A stretch of 64,000 nt of DNA from Mimachlamys varia (Eukaryota > Mollusca > Bivalvia > Pectinida > Pectinidae), in the NCBI GenBank assembly GCA_947623455.1, contig OX392541.1, positions 4,788,701-4,852,700 on the forward strand, in the 5' to 3' direction. The notes below the pieces were generated by a model. That model searched no databases, was not told the origin of the DNA, and worked only from the letters and a program-made list of their open reading frames with translations. Position 1 is the stretch's first letter. Every line of letters starts with the position of its first letter. Both the position numbers and the translations under genes were made by a program. Positions 11,901-21,940 of this stretch are shown piece by piece.

Positions 11901-12200
11901 TGAACCAACACCAAGCCGAGTCGTGTATATGTTAGCATTGTGATTGTCTGAACCAACACCAAGCCGAGTCGTGTATATGTTAGCATTGTGATAGTCTGAA
12001 CCAACACCAAGGCGAGTCGTGTATATGTTAGCATTGTGATTGTCTGAACGAACACCAAGCCGAGTCGTGTATATGTTAGCATTGGCATTGTCTGAACGAA
12101 CACCAAGCCGAGTCGTGTATATGTTAGCATTGTGATTGTCTGAACCAACACCAAGCCGAGTCGTGTATAATTATGTTAGCATTGTCATTGTCTGAACGAA
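5946..12200. repeat. 48-bp satellite array, about 130 copies
   Basis: About 6.25 kb of head-to-tail 48-bp units containing GTCGTGTATATGTTAGCATT, then GTCATTGTCTGAACCAACAC, then CAAGCCGA. Variation is confined to a few sites: GTCATT/GTGATT/GGCATT, GTTAGC/GTCAGC/GTCAAC/GTAAGC, CCAACACC/CGAACACC/CCAACACT and AAGCC/AAACC. The period is 16 codons, so frames stay open for hundreds of codons (948 and 967 codons in two minus-strand frames, up to 271 on the plus strand). I see no promoter, splice or start context and treat the array as non-coding. A roughly 1.06-kb block is duplicated inside it (see findings). Confidence 0.97.
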
Positions 12201-12292
12201 TACAAATTGGCTTTATAACAGCATTAACAGAATTGAAACATTGGAATTTTACATTTATTTTTTGGCTATATCTTATCTATATAATAATTCGA

Positions 12293-12930
12293 AAACAAGA
12301 GGTCCAGAGAGCATGTAACGCTCACCTGGATATTTGTGCAATAACTGGAAAATATTTTCAATAAAAGTACTTGGCAAATACGTCAATACAATACAAATCA
12401 AAAGAAATTGTTTCAAATTTGTTTTCAAATGTATGACCGCTGTGACTTTAAATCCAAGTCAAGGTGATTTCTGTTGGGAAACTTCAGAGCACGCAGTCCC
12501 AGGTACCGACTCGCCAAGTATCAGTACTCTGTCCCAGGTACCGACTCGCCAAGTATCAGTACTCTGTCCCAGGTACCGACTCGCCAAGTATCAGTACTCT
12601 GTCCCAGGTACCGACTCGCCAAGTATCAGTACTCTGTCCCAGGTACCGACTCGCCAAGTATCAGTACTCTGTCCCAGGTACCGACTCGCCAAGTATCAGT
12701 ACTCTGTCCCAGGTACCGACTCGCCAAGTATCAGTACTCTGGGTCCTCTGGGTACTTTAAAGGGTTTAAATATCTGATCACTGTAACCTTGAAAGTGAGG
12801 TCACTCTATAGCACTCCCTCCCTGCAGGTACCTACTGGCCAAATATCACTACCATGTGCCCTTCCAATTATTGACAAAATTGTTTTAACTTTTTTTAAAT
12901 GTTTCATTTCATTTCAGTAAATCATATTGA
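12293..12930 (+). repeat. Dispersed modular repeat, copy 1 (with 35-bp array inside)
   Basis: Begins with the head motif AACAAGAGGTCCAGAGAGCA followed by CGCTCACCTGGAT, the same head seen at 22.09, 33.83 and 36.98 kb. It continues with 'GTGACTTTAAATCCAAGTCAAGGTG' type sequence, here split around the 35-bp array, and 'GTAACCTTGAAAGTGAGGTC'. The right end is not clear. Confidence 0.6.
12499..12741. repeat. 35-bp tandem repeat, seven copies
   Basis: Nearly identical 35-bp units (CCCAGGTACCGACTCGCCAA plus GTATCAGTACTCTGT). The high identity points to recent expansion. The three plus-strand frames all stay open because 3 x 35 bp cycles through the same peptide; not a gene. Confidence 0.95.
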
Positions 12931-13461
12931 AGAATCACAGGACAGCTAGTTTTGCCTATGTTGGTCCTCTCTTACTCCCGAAACACTATTGATACACCTT
13001 TTACCAGGCCATTCTGAACTTCGTGTGAGTTTTTTAAATCGTAAAAGTATGTAACATATACTAAATTAATATAAATATTTATTTCGTGAAATAAATTCTA
13101 TCCTCGAAGGGCGAAATATTACTAAGCAAAATGATCTCGGTATTCAGCAGATGTCCAGATTTGTCACATTTGAAGGATGTATCAAATGAAAAGGACTCTA
13201 AGCGCATACATGTGAATAACAGAGGCAAAATTGAATTCAATATCACTTATAATGAGAAAAAATCGAGCAAAATACGTAGGGACGTGCGTCACACTGTACA
13301 CGATAACACATAAAGGGGTGTAGTGAGTGTGAAAAACATAGTTTTATTCACCAGCTGTCTCTAGCAATCCTTCCAATTTACTTATTGACGTTTCTTAAGG
13401 CAATATGAACAAATGATAATTTTCACACAGAAACCATTGAAAAAAACCCCACAAATTATAA
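12931..13461. other. Unannotated intergenic sequence
   Basis: AT-rich. A 60-codon open frame at 13131-13313 has no recognisable domain and no splice context; I do not call it. Confidence 0.4.
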
Positions 13462-13745
13462 GACCATGTGTTCCGGAAGAGTAAGCGTTTTCAAACAGCT
13501 GTATGATGCAGTTTTATTCATTCTTGACATATTATATTTATTACTAATATGTGTTTTACATCATCCTTCGTCGACGATATCCGCAACGTAACTCGTAGTC
13601 ACATCCAAGCAAATGTCAAGTGCTCAAAGTAAGAACTGAGTCACCATTCTCATTCACAAGTAAGTTCAACGAGACCAAGAAGGCGACCATAAATATGCTC
13701 CTTGTCTTCATCAACCTGATCATCTCGTGATTGTGTTTCTTCATT
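13462..13745 (-). pseudogene. 3' fragment of a Penelope-like element
   Basis: Read on the minus strand, this matches the 3' portion of the better-preserved copy at 20.8-21.9 kb. Shared stretches include the 'TGTTCCGGAAGAGTAAGCG' region, the 'CACATCCAAG' region and 'GGCGACCATAAA...TCTTCATCAACCTG'. No usable frame remains. Confidence 0.6.
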
Positions 13746-13779
13746 ATCAGTCGCCTTCCATAAAACAAATCCTGATGTT

Positions 13780-14690
13780 TATTACAAGCACAATCAATCA
13801 ACTGTGACATGTATCAAGTGTGACATGTTTATTACAAGCACAATCAATCAACTGTGACATGTTTATTACAAGCACAATCAATCAACTGTGACATGTTTAT
13901 TACAAGCTGATCAATCAACTGTGACATGTTTATTACAAGCACAATCAATCAACTGTGACATGTTTATTACAAGCCCTATAAAAATTAATCAACTGTGACA
14001 TGTTTATTACTATAATAATCAATCAACTGTGACATGTTAATTACTATAATAACCAACCAACTATGACATGTTTATTACAAGCCCTATAATAACCAATCAA
14101 CTGTGACATGTTTATTACTATAACAATCAATCAACTGTGACATGTTAATTACTATAATAACCAATCAACTATGACATGTTTATTACAAGCCCTATAATAA
14201 CCAATCAACTGTGACATGTTTATTACTATAAAAATCAATCAACTGTGACATGTTAATTACTATAATAACCAATCAACTATGACATGTTTATTACAAGCCC
14301 TATAATAACCAATCAACTGTGACATGTTTATTACAAGCCCTATAATAATCAATCAACTGTGACATGATTATTACAAGCACTATAATAATCAATCAACTGT
14401 GACATGTTTATTACAAGCACTATAAAAATCAATCAGCTATGACATGTTTATTACAAGCCCTATAATAATCAATCAAATGTGACATGTTTATTACAAGCAC
14501 TATAATAATCAATCAACTGTGACATGTTTATTACTATAATAATCAATCAACTGTGACATGTTTATTACAAGCACTATAATAATCAATCAACTGTGACATG
14601 TTTATTACAAGCACTATAAAAATCAATCAGCTATGACATGTTTATTACAAGCACTATAAAAACCAATCAACTGTGAAATGTTTACACCAA
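13780..14690. repeat. 31/37/40-bp minisatellite
   Basis: Tandem units around 'CAATCAACTGTGACATGTTT' + ATTACAAGC(CCTATAATAAC), with length variants made by loss of the ACAAGC or CTATAA segments. About 24 units. It directly abuts the Penelope fragment on its left. Confidence 0.93.
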
Positions 14691-14887
14691 AGCAGGGATG
14701 TCCAACAAGAAATCAGGAAAGAAAGAAAATCTCACGAGCGGAAAATCGAAATCGTCGTGTTTACCATACAGCAACTGATGAAGAAGAGTATGTTTTGTCC
14801 TTGATTTCCACGTTCTTTTAGTGTGGAATATTGATCGTATATCTACTGTTAGCATCCAACACAAAGAACTGGACATTTCATTTTCAG

Positions 14888-15014
14888 CAACAGTTCGGCA
14901 GTAGGTAGTAGTAGGTAGTTATAAACCATCAGATAAATACTGTTCGGCAGTAAGTAGTACTAGGTAGTTCTAAACCATCAGATAAATACAGTTCGGCAGT
15001 AAGTAGTACTAGTA
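14888..15014. repeat. 49-bp satellite, left part (2.5 copies)
   Basis: Units of 49 bp with AGTTCGGCAGTAAGTAGTAC followed by TAGGTAGTTCTAAACCATCA. The array is interrupted after TAGTACTAG and resumes at 15684. Confidence 0.9.
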
Positions 15015-15015
15015 T

Positions 15016-15480
15016 ATGCCGAATAGGGATGAAATGCTATCTGAAATCAAGGAAGTATTCCCAGAACAACCTGATCATGAGAGTAGGAAAAGAACGATAG
15101 AAGACACGAAAGTTGTAAAAGAATTGTTAGATATTTGCGGTGGACAAAACAGTATTGAAAGACCCAATAAAGTAATTCGATTAGGGAAGAAACCAGAGAC
15201 AAACGATGCCATGGAAAGGAACCGGCCAATACTGGTTTGCTTCGATAGCTGTGGTCCAAAGAAACGGATCTTCAAACATATCAAAATGCTTAAGAACAAC
15301 ATCAAATTCTCGAAAGTGCAAATTAGAAATGACCTAACCAAATTCGAAAGAGAGAAAGAAAAGAAACTATACGAAGAAGCCGAACTAAAGGAAAGAGAGG
15401 ACACATGGGGATGTATCTACCGTGTCCGAGGCCCGCTATGGAACAGGGAAATAGTGCGTCTTCCAACACCGGCGATATAA
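15016..15480 (+). CDS. LINE ORF1-like nucleic-acid-binding protein, partial retroelement
   Basis: Uninterrupted 154-residue frame, strongly charged. It contains the order VIRLGKK, RPILVCFDS, KRIFKHIKMLK, VQIRNDLTKFEREKEKKLYEE, YRVRGPLW and IVRLP, with spacing typical of the C-terminal region of ORF1 proteins of invertebrate non-LTR elements. There the 'RLGK', 'RPI-x-V-x-F' and 'DLT-x-x-x-R' blocks form an RRM-like fold and an adjoining basic domain that bind RNA. Ahead of it is a short acidic region, possibly a truncated coiled coil. The start is the first ATG; it sits 3 bp after the satellite breaks off, so the true N-terminus may be missing. No ORF2 follows: about 200 bp of AT-rich sequence ends in an (ATT)n-like tail. 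I read it as a 5'-truncated or ORF1-only insertion into the satellite. Confidence 0.6.
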   Translation: MPNRDEMLSEIKEVFPEQPDHESRKRTIEDTKVVKELLDICGGQNSIERPNKVIRLGKKPETNDAMERNRPILVCFDSCGPKKRIFKHIKMLKNNIKFSKVQIRNDLTKFEREKEKKLYEEAELKEREDTWGCIYRVRGPLWNREIVRLPTPAI

Positions 15481-15683
15481 ATTTCTATTTGAAGGACATG
15501 CATGATCTTATCAAGTCCAAATCAAGATTTCTTATGTAACTTTGTCAAATGATATATACAAATAATCGTAACTAGGATATTTGTTAACCGTTTTGAGGAA
15601 AAATGATCAATTTTATACACAATATCTTAGATATGGATATAGAGGCAATTACTTTATTTACTTATTACTTATTATTATTAATA
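15481..15683 (+). other. 3' part and AT-rich tail of the ORF1-like insertion
   Basis: Non-coding, ending in TTACTTATTACTTATTATTATTAAT-like simple sequence before the satellite resumes. This is what the 3' end of a retroposed LINE copy looks like. Confidence 0.5.
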
Positions 15684-16620
15684 CAGTTCGGCAGTAAGTA
15701 GTACTAAGTAGCTCTTAACCATCACATAAATACAGTTCGGCAGTAAGTAGTACTAGGTAGCTCTAAACCATCACATAAATGCAGTTCGGCAGTAAGTAGT
15801 ACTAGGTAGCTCTAAACCATCACATAAATGCAGTTCGGCAGTAAGTAGTACTAGGTAGCTCTAAACCATCAGATAAATACAGTTCGGCAGTAAGTAGTAC
15901 TAGGTAGCTCTAAACCATCACATAAATACAGTTCGGCAGTAAGTAGTACTAGGAAGCTCTAAACCATCACATAAATGCAGTTCGGCAGTAAGTAGTACTA
16001 GGTAGCTCTAAACCATCACATAAATACAGTTCGGCAGTAAGTAGTACTAGGAAGCTCTAAACCATCACATAAATGCAGTTCGGCAGTAAGTAGTACTAGG
16101 TAGCTCTAAACCATCACATAAATACAGTTCGGCAGTAAGTAGTACTAGGTAGCTCTAAACCATCACATAAATACAGTTCGGCAGTAAGTAGTACTAGGTA
16201 GCTCTAAACCATCACATAAATACAGTTCGGCAGTAAGTAGTACTAGGTAGCTCTAAAACATTGTACAAATATAGTTCGGCAGTAAGTAGTACTAGGTAGC
16301 TCTAAACCATCACATAAATACAGTTCGGCAGTAAGTAGTACTAGGTAGCTCTAAACCATCACATAAATACAGTTCGGCAGTAAGTAGTACTAGGTAGCTC
16401 TAAACCATCACATAAATACAGTTCGGCAGTAAGTAGTACTAGGTAGCTCTAAACCATCAGATAAATACAGTTCGGCAGTAAGTAGTACTAGGTAGCTCTA
16501 AACCATCACATAAATACAGTTCGGCAGTAAGTAGTACTAGGTAGCTCTAAACCATCACATAAATACAGTTCGGCAGTAAGTAGTACTAGGTAGCTCTAAA
16601 ACATTGTACAAATACAGCTG
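15684..16620. repeat. 49-bp satellite, right part (about 19 copies)
   Basis: Same unit as at 14888-15014, now mostly with TAGGTAGCTCTAAACCATCA and CATAAATACAG. Two units carry a variant ending AAACATTGTACAAATA (near 16255 and 16600), which suggests that a block of seven units was copied. Confidence 0.95.
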
Positions 16621-17488
16621 AATAAACAGAAGATACGACGTAACCACTCGACAATGGAGTTTCTAAAACAAAGTGTCGCGAATTTATATCTCTCACATGT
16701 CCAGCCATGACTACAACATCTAACAGTTTGACAATCAGAGCAGGCTACATACATTAGCATTCCTAATGACTGATCTTAACTTATATCTACTTTATGTTAT
16801 AATTGTTACATTCTAGTTTAATTCAAACTGAAATTGAAAACAAATGTTTAAATAATCGGTATACCAGGTACATATGAAAATGTCGAAGGTTTTAGGTTTT
16901 GTAATAACGCAAAGTTTAAATATACATGTAGATACAGCAAGTGCAATGCATTAACCTTTTTTATTAACAATTATGAAATTAAATCCTTCAACTTTTTATT
17001 CTTTCTGGTTCCTACGTTAACCCATGCATTAACATGGCATGCCAAGTTTGTTAGGTAGATATCAATTTCAAAAGTCTACTCTATCATGACTTATGCTAGT
17101 TTGTAGAAGAAAATTAATCAGAAACCTTTCCGACTTTAAAATAACTGAATCACGAATAATTGTTTGTTATCTCCAAACATTTCTAAATTTCCTTTTCAGG
17201 ATACAGTTAATCTGGACCAAGGGCCTCCTACGTAACCATGATAATATTTTTAGCTCTGTTTATAGAACCGCTTGTCTGAAAGATTAAAAAAGAATTAAAA
17301 AGAGGAAAGTTTAAGTAAGGTACTCGTATATAGAAAATTGAATATCGACAAAGTATCTTTGTAAACAATTGTCTGTGTACCGTCATATTAATTCCTAAAG
17401 ATGTAACGAAACGTTGAAAACTGAAGAAGTAAATCATAAGATATAAATTCAGACACAAAATAAGTGCATAACACTGTACCTTTCTGAC
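16621..17488. other. Unannotated intergenic sequence
   Basis: AT-rich, no repeats or exons recognised. It forms the 3' side of the minus-strand membrane-protein gene. Confidence 0.4.
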
Positions 17489-17698
17489 TTATCTTGGAAG
17501 TCGGTAGCCAGAGTCTGTAGTCAAAGTATCGACTGCGTTGTTGTTACTGGTTGTGGTGTAGGATTCGCGGCTCCTTTTCCTGATGCGACTTCTCCTGCAG
17601 CAGATTGTACTGGCGCATATCCCTATCAACGCCACCATGCAGAGACAGACGATTGATACCATTACAATAATGACAGGGTCAGCCTCCATGTTCATCAC
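17489..17698 (-). CDS. Small single-pass membrane protein (unknown family)
   Basis: 69-residue frame ending in TAA. After a short acidic N-terminus (MMNMEADP) comes one hydrophobic helix of about 24 residues (roughly 8-32, rich in V/I/L/C) closed by CCRRSRIRKRSR, a basic stop-transfer segment. The tail is Ser/Thr/Asn-rich (TTTSNNNAVDTL) and ends TDSGYRLPR. Topology would be N-out/C-in. Three ATGs lie within the first four codons; I used the outermost. A cTTTAG just upstream of the ATG could be an acceptor for a 5' UTR exon. The neighbour at 18.3 kb is transcribed away from it and has the same architecture. No function can be assigned. Confidence 0.5.
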   Translation of the reverse strand: MMNMEADPVIIVMVSIVCLCMVALIGICASTICCRRSRIRKRSRESYTTTSNNNAVDTLTTDSGYRLPR

Positions 17699-18280
17699 TA
17701 AACGTTACTCACAACAGCGTTATAACAGCTAATGTTGTATACACTTCATTCAGAAATTTACATTAAACTGGGTTAAAATTCGTCCACTTTTCCACATATG
17801 GTGTCTTGAAAAAACTTTCAATATAGAGTTGTCCTGGCCCCGTGTAATTGTCCGTGTTGTAATCTGCTGTGGGCTTTCACACTAACCCGACAGTCATGAG
17901 ATCATCCACATTGGTCTTCAAGCAATTATCGCATCACATTGTCATTGTGTGTCATCAAAATGTTGTAGTCTTTTAAGGTCTTTCACAACAAAACAATATT
18001 CTTTCTTCACCTATGCACAACCAAATGATATTCGTCATACAGACTGTTATTATATACATAGAAATGTTCATGAAATATACTTTGTAAAATCTTAAACTGG
18101 TCGGGAGGTCTGTGAACTGCGCATGAATATCGACAGTGACAGCAGCTGAAACGAACGGTGATAATTGAATTGTTTGTAACACTTTCTATTTAAGTTGCTT
18201 TCGAAGTTTTCCTATCAAAATCTTGTCAAATTACCATTGGTCTGGCGTTTTAACAGAGAAACACATCGGGTGAGCAGACT
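17699..18280. promoter_or_regulatory. Intergenic region between two divergent small genes
   Basis: About 580 bp separating the two divergent membrane-protein frames; it would hold both promoters. No specific element (TATA, Inr) can be pinned with confidence. Confidence 0.3.
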
Positions 18281-18298
18281 TTGCTGGATCTACCAAAA

Positions 18299-18506
18299 AT
18301 GTCTTATATTGATTTGCCGATTGTTGCAATATTGGTTTGTGTTGGACTCGGCTTGATTTTTATAACCTGCATGTTCACGCTTTTCTGCTGCTTGTTTAAG
18401 ACGAAAAGAGATCAAAACGCAGGACTGAGCATTACACACAATAACACTGTTTCGGAAATGTTGCCATTGGGAACGCTGGAACGACCACGCGACATCGAGG
18501 TGCTTG
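18299..18506 (+). CDS. Small single-pass membrane protein, exon 1
   Basis: First coding exon of a two-exon gene. From ATG 18299 (another in-frame ATG at 18281) it encodes MSYIDLP, a hydrophobic helix of about 25 residues, then CCLFKTKRDQ as stop-transfer, and a polar tail (THNNTVSEMLPLGTLERPRDIEVL). It ends in a consensus donor, TTG|GTAAGT, at 18506/18507, in phase 1. Without splicing the frame runs only to 18547. Joined to 20390-20433, the protein is about 83 residues (89 from the upstream ATG). It resembles its divergent neighbour in layout: an N-terminal acidic/aliphatic stub, one helix, CC plus basic residues, then an Asn/Thr-rich tail. Confidence 0.6.
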
Positions 18507-19778
18507 GTAAGTTGTCAGGGGTTTCAAAAATGTCTGTCAGAAAATGAAATGAGAAAACTAGACTTGCTTGTCAGATTATTTACAACCTTGTAGTCGTCGA
18601 GTAAAATTGACTGGCTTTTACGTGGTTAGTGGATTTACAGATACTGTAGTCGGCTTTCAAGTACCGAGGAGGAAGTTGTCTTTTTCAATTTTCAATTTTG
18701 TTTGTTCCTATCTAAAAAAGAAATGCTATGCTGCCAATGTGTCTTCATAAAGAAAAGCATCTTTTCCAAAATTGGACAACCTTATATGATATACATTTTT
18801 TTCGGTGATATCAGCATTTAGTAATATATATACTTATTGACACGCCGATAAGCTACTTTTCTGATAAAGAATTATTTACAAAGAAATGTCCATTAGAGTT
18901 TCAGTTACAAAAATCAGACTTTTAGTAAATAACCATGAACAGGATTACAAAGATCGTATATTAGACATTAAGTTTAATCACTATCAGTAGCATATCAGAC
19001 TAGACTCTAAAGACATTTTATATTTCTTATAAAAAGGAAAAATGCAATGTAAAGAATACAAATTAAGCCGTAACAAACGGCGATATCTGAATTGTGATTA
19101 TCATGTTACACGTTTGTCTGGGCATCTGTATATATATACTTAAGTTTGTATATATGGCAATTTCATAAAAGTATATTTACACCTCTCCCTTCTTGTGCTT
19201 AGTAAACTCTGACTGCGAATATATTAGCGTATACGCAGTGCAAAAAGGCTCGGCGGATTGATATTTGTTCAAACATGGCGTCGTTCACTCTTCAGAACAA
19301 TACTTTTTCGCTGGTGGTAATTGTTTTGTTCTTTTAAGATTTCGAAACATGGAACATATATGGAATCCATTTCCTCTGAATATACAATAAAAGATTTCTG
19401 GAAAACTTTTGATTCCGATGGATGTGCATTCGAAATTCTTTGACGGTAACGCAAACATGGTGGCGCCTAGCAGTTGTGACGCCCGACGTCGGACCGCATC
19501 ACAACCAGATCACTGTGTCAATGCGTGTACATAACGACCGTTATAAGCAAAAAAATAAATTCGTGCTTGCAATATTATTTAATACCAAATTTACAAATGA
19601 TGTAATGAAGAAAAATAGTGTTGTTCACTGTGTATTTTCCAAACTTAGCAGTATATCGATGAAGATTCAGTGGGACTATATCATCTTAGCAACCACGGCC
19701 ATCGTAGTTACCATCGTAGCAGCCCGCTTCGAATGCTTTTGTCTTCGAATAACACTTGAAAATTAATAATGATGTAAA

Positions 19779-19942
19779 TATAAGGATTGTACCTCATTTT
19801 GACTGCGTATACAGTAGTATGCCTGCAGCTGGCAACGAACATATTCTATGGTGCGCGTTAGCGCTCCATATTGAATATGTTCGTTGCCAACTGCAGGCAT
19901 ACTACCGTATACGCAGTCAAAATGAGGTACAATCCTTATATA
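19779..19942. mobile_element. Long near-perfect palindromic MITE, about 164 bp
   Basis: Arms of about 75 bp, starting ATAAGGATTGTACCTCATTT and ending AAATGAGGTACAATCCTTAT, pair with only scattered mismatches around a centre near GTGCGCGTTAGCGCTCC. It sits inside an intron and has no coding capacity. Confidence 0.88.
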
Positions 19943-20199
19943 ACAACCCAAAGCTTAAAACTTCCAATTAAACAATTTATTATCTATAGAATGTTTTGCA
20001 ATTCATGTTTTATACTCTTATTTTGGATCTCATTTATGCTTTAAATCTCTCAGAAAGGTAAATACTACTGGTAAGATGATCCGATATTAAATAATAAATA
20101 CAAAAATGAAAATATTGGAGACATTTGTATAAAAAAATATCTCAGTTCCCGAATGTTTCCTGATAATAAATCTTATTTCTTAATTCTATTATTGCAACC

Positions 20200-20380
20200 G
20201 AAAGTGTGTAAAAAGTTCCCTGCGAGATAATATAAAGATATTTCCCCTTCAATTCTACAGAAAGTGTGTGTAAAAAGTTCTCTACGAGATAATATAATGA
20301 TATTCCCCTTTCATTTCTACAGAAAGTGTGTGTAAAAAGTTCTCTGCGAGATAATATAATGATATTTTTCCTTCATTTCT
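20200..20380 (+). repeat. 60-62 bp unit, three copies, at an intron 3' end
   Basis: Units start GAAAGTGTGTGTAAAAAGTT at 20200, 20260 and 20322. Each ends in a pyrimidine run plus TTCTACAG or, in the last copy, TTTCTGTATTCCAG, the acceptor used by exon 2. The duplication has therefore made tandem splice-acceptor-like sites. Confidence 0.88.
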
Positions 20381-20389
20381 GTATTCCAG

Positions 20390-20433
20390 AGGCTAACGCC
20401 GTAACATCTCAATCTGACGATTCTCACCAGTGA
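20390..20433 (+). CDS. Small single-pass membrane protein, exon 2
   Basis: Follows the acceptor GTATTCCAG. The split codon G|AG restores Glu, then ANAVTSQSDDSHQ and TGA at 20431-20433. The phase match (1 nt + 2 nt) with the donor at 18506 is the support for the joint. A canonical AATAAA lies 85 bp downstream. Confidence 0.6.
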
Positions 20434-20517
20434 GTCAACAATCGGTACAGACTCGGCTAGATGTCAAAGCGAAATTATATACATCCTTGTCAACATACAT
20501 TCGTGTAAAATCTGTCA

Positions 20518-20523
20518 AATAAA
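20518..20523 (+). terminator. Polyadenylation signal AATAAA
   Basis: Consensus hexamer 85 bp after the stop of the two-exon membrane-protein gene, followed by T/G-rich sequence (CAGTGTTTTGTGTT) suited to cleavage. Confidence 0.5.
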
Positions 20524-20589
20524 TAATAGTTCGCATACAGTCTTCAGTGTTTTGTGTTAAGAAAACAAGAGATTCGGAGTGATACTAAT

Positions 20590-20781
20590 AGTTCGGATTA
20601 TGGTTTTGTTGACGCTTTGGTATTCTCTGATTTTTTTCTAGATATCCTCATGCTGTATTTGTAGACCAAATGTTAGATCAATATGTGCACACGTTGCACA
20701 GATAATGCACGGACCCCCCCCCCCCCCAAAAAAAAAAATCATCAGAGAATACCAAAGCGTCAACAAAACCATAATCCGAAC
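20590..20781. repeat. Inverted repeat at the 3' boundary of a Penelope-like copy
   Basis: The 47-bp arm starting GTTCGGATTATGGTTTTGTT and reading on through TGACGCTTTGGTATTCTCTGAT is present inverted at both ends of a roughly 190-bp segment with a poly-C/poly-A centre. The right arm is the 3' end of the minus-strand Penelope-like copy that follows. A further related arm occurs at about 38052-38095. Confidence 0.75.
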
Positions 20782-21940
20782 TCAAAATCGATTAAACTAG
20801 AGGCAAAATAGAACCAAAAGAAAGATCTACATGGAGACTCTCGTAAAAGTACAGGAGAATAAGACCACGTGTTTCGGAAGAGTAAGCGGCTTCTGCTTCA
20901 TCCACGACACCCGCCATGTAAATCTTGGTCACATCCAAGTAAGCATAAATCCTCAAAATAAGAACAGAGTCATCATTGTCATCACAACAAGTAAACACAC
21001 TAACAAGCAAACTCAAAAACGTCAATCTTCATATTACACAAAGATACAGAGTATTTCTCGATGAGATCAAGATGGCGACCATAAAACTTGCCAATAGTCT
21101 TCATCAACCTGCATCTCTCGAATCCCTGTGCCGTAAGTTTGTTCGTCAGCAGTTGACATCTATTACCAAATCTTGATATTCAGAGCAAGCTCTAGAATAA
21201 CGAATCAATATAATTTAAGTAAAGATCGAGGTAAGAAGCTGATGTAGGAGAGTCTGTTGTGTCTTTAAAGATTTGAAAGATTTGGCAAGGTTCTTGTTAC
21301 CCGTCCTGATAAGCCCCTCGAAAATTCAGCCTCGTATGAAAACAAAACAAGTCAGCCAAAAGTGGTGCACAGTTAGTGCCCATTGGAATGCCAACAGTCT
21401 GTTGGAAAATCTTTCCTCCGAACTCAACAAAAATATTGTCAACCAGGAATTTAATCATTCGTACTATATCTTCTTCAGTATATTTCAACCAAGCTTTTGT
21501 TGTGTGTTTTCACAAAGTATGCTCCGGGATAGCTCACAACCATGTATTTGTATCGTCGTTCACCTTTCTCGGGAAAAAAAATGCTCTCATAATGAGAGAC
21601 CGAAGACGTTCTTTCAGCTTGGCATGTGGTATGGTAGTGTACAGGGTGGAAAAATTAAATGTTTTGATGGACGAAACATTTTTGAGAAGGGGATGCTCAA
21701 GACTGATCAGAAGATCTTTTGAGTTTTCGAAATCCACATACCATTAATGCCACTTCTGGAGTATACAGTGTCACAATAAGACTGAAGCCCTGATTTAACG
21801 GTACTAAGAATGGTAGTAAGATTTGTCAATGGCTTGGTTGAGCAATGAGAAGAGCCAGCGATAAAACGTTGCTTATAAGAATCCTTGTGTAGTTTAGGTA
21901 TCCAATATAGCCGAGGTGAACTAATAGGAGCCGGTTGGGG
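20782..21940 (-). pseudogene. Penelope-like retroelement reverse transcriptase, broken
   Basis: Read on the minus strand from about 21930. It gives YWIPKLHKDSYKQRF..AGSSHCSTKPL, then (frame shifted) FENSKDLL, KTFNFSTLYTTIPH, then KYTEEDIVRMIKFLVDNIFV, FGGKIFQQTVGIPMGTNCAP, and later a C-terminal thumb-like region related to YLDLYLNY and LKSS..FYGRH-type sequence. These are signature blocks of Penelope-like RTs. The frame is broken at several points (near 21735 and 21530). The segment that should carry the catalytic Y-x-DD between LLADLF and YLDLYLNY is missing by deletion near 21265-21300, so the copy cannot be active. Its 3' non-coding part reaches the inverted repeat at 20.78 kb. Confidence 0.82.

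Larger units (their letters stand above)
18507..20389 (+). other. Intron of the small membrane-protein gene
   Basis: GT(AAGT)...AG intron of 1883 bp. It contains a long palindromic MITE (19779-19942) and, just before the acceptor, three copies of a 60-62 bp unit. The remaining sequence is AT-rich with no exon seen. Confidence 0.55.

Noticed and set aside
13131..13313. 60-codon frame as a small gene
   Set aside because: No recognisable domain, no helix or signal peptide, and no splice or polyA context; chance-length frame in AT-rich DNA.
5946..16620. CRISPR-like arrays of regular repeats
   Set aside because: Units are contiguous tandem repeats without unique spacers, and the DNA is eukaryotic; the arrays are satellites.
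19756..19971. Matching plus- and minus-strand short frames with near-identical peptides
   Set aside because: The identity arises because the DNA is a palindrome; it is a MITE, not two genes.
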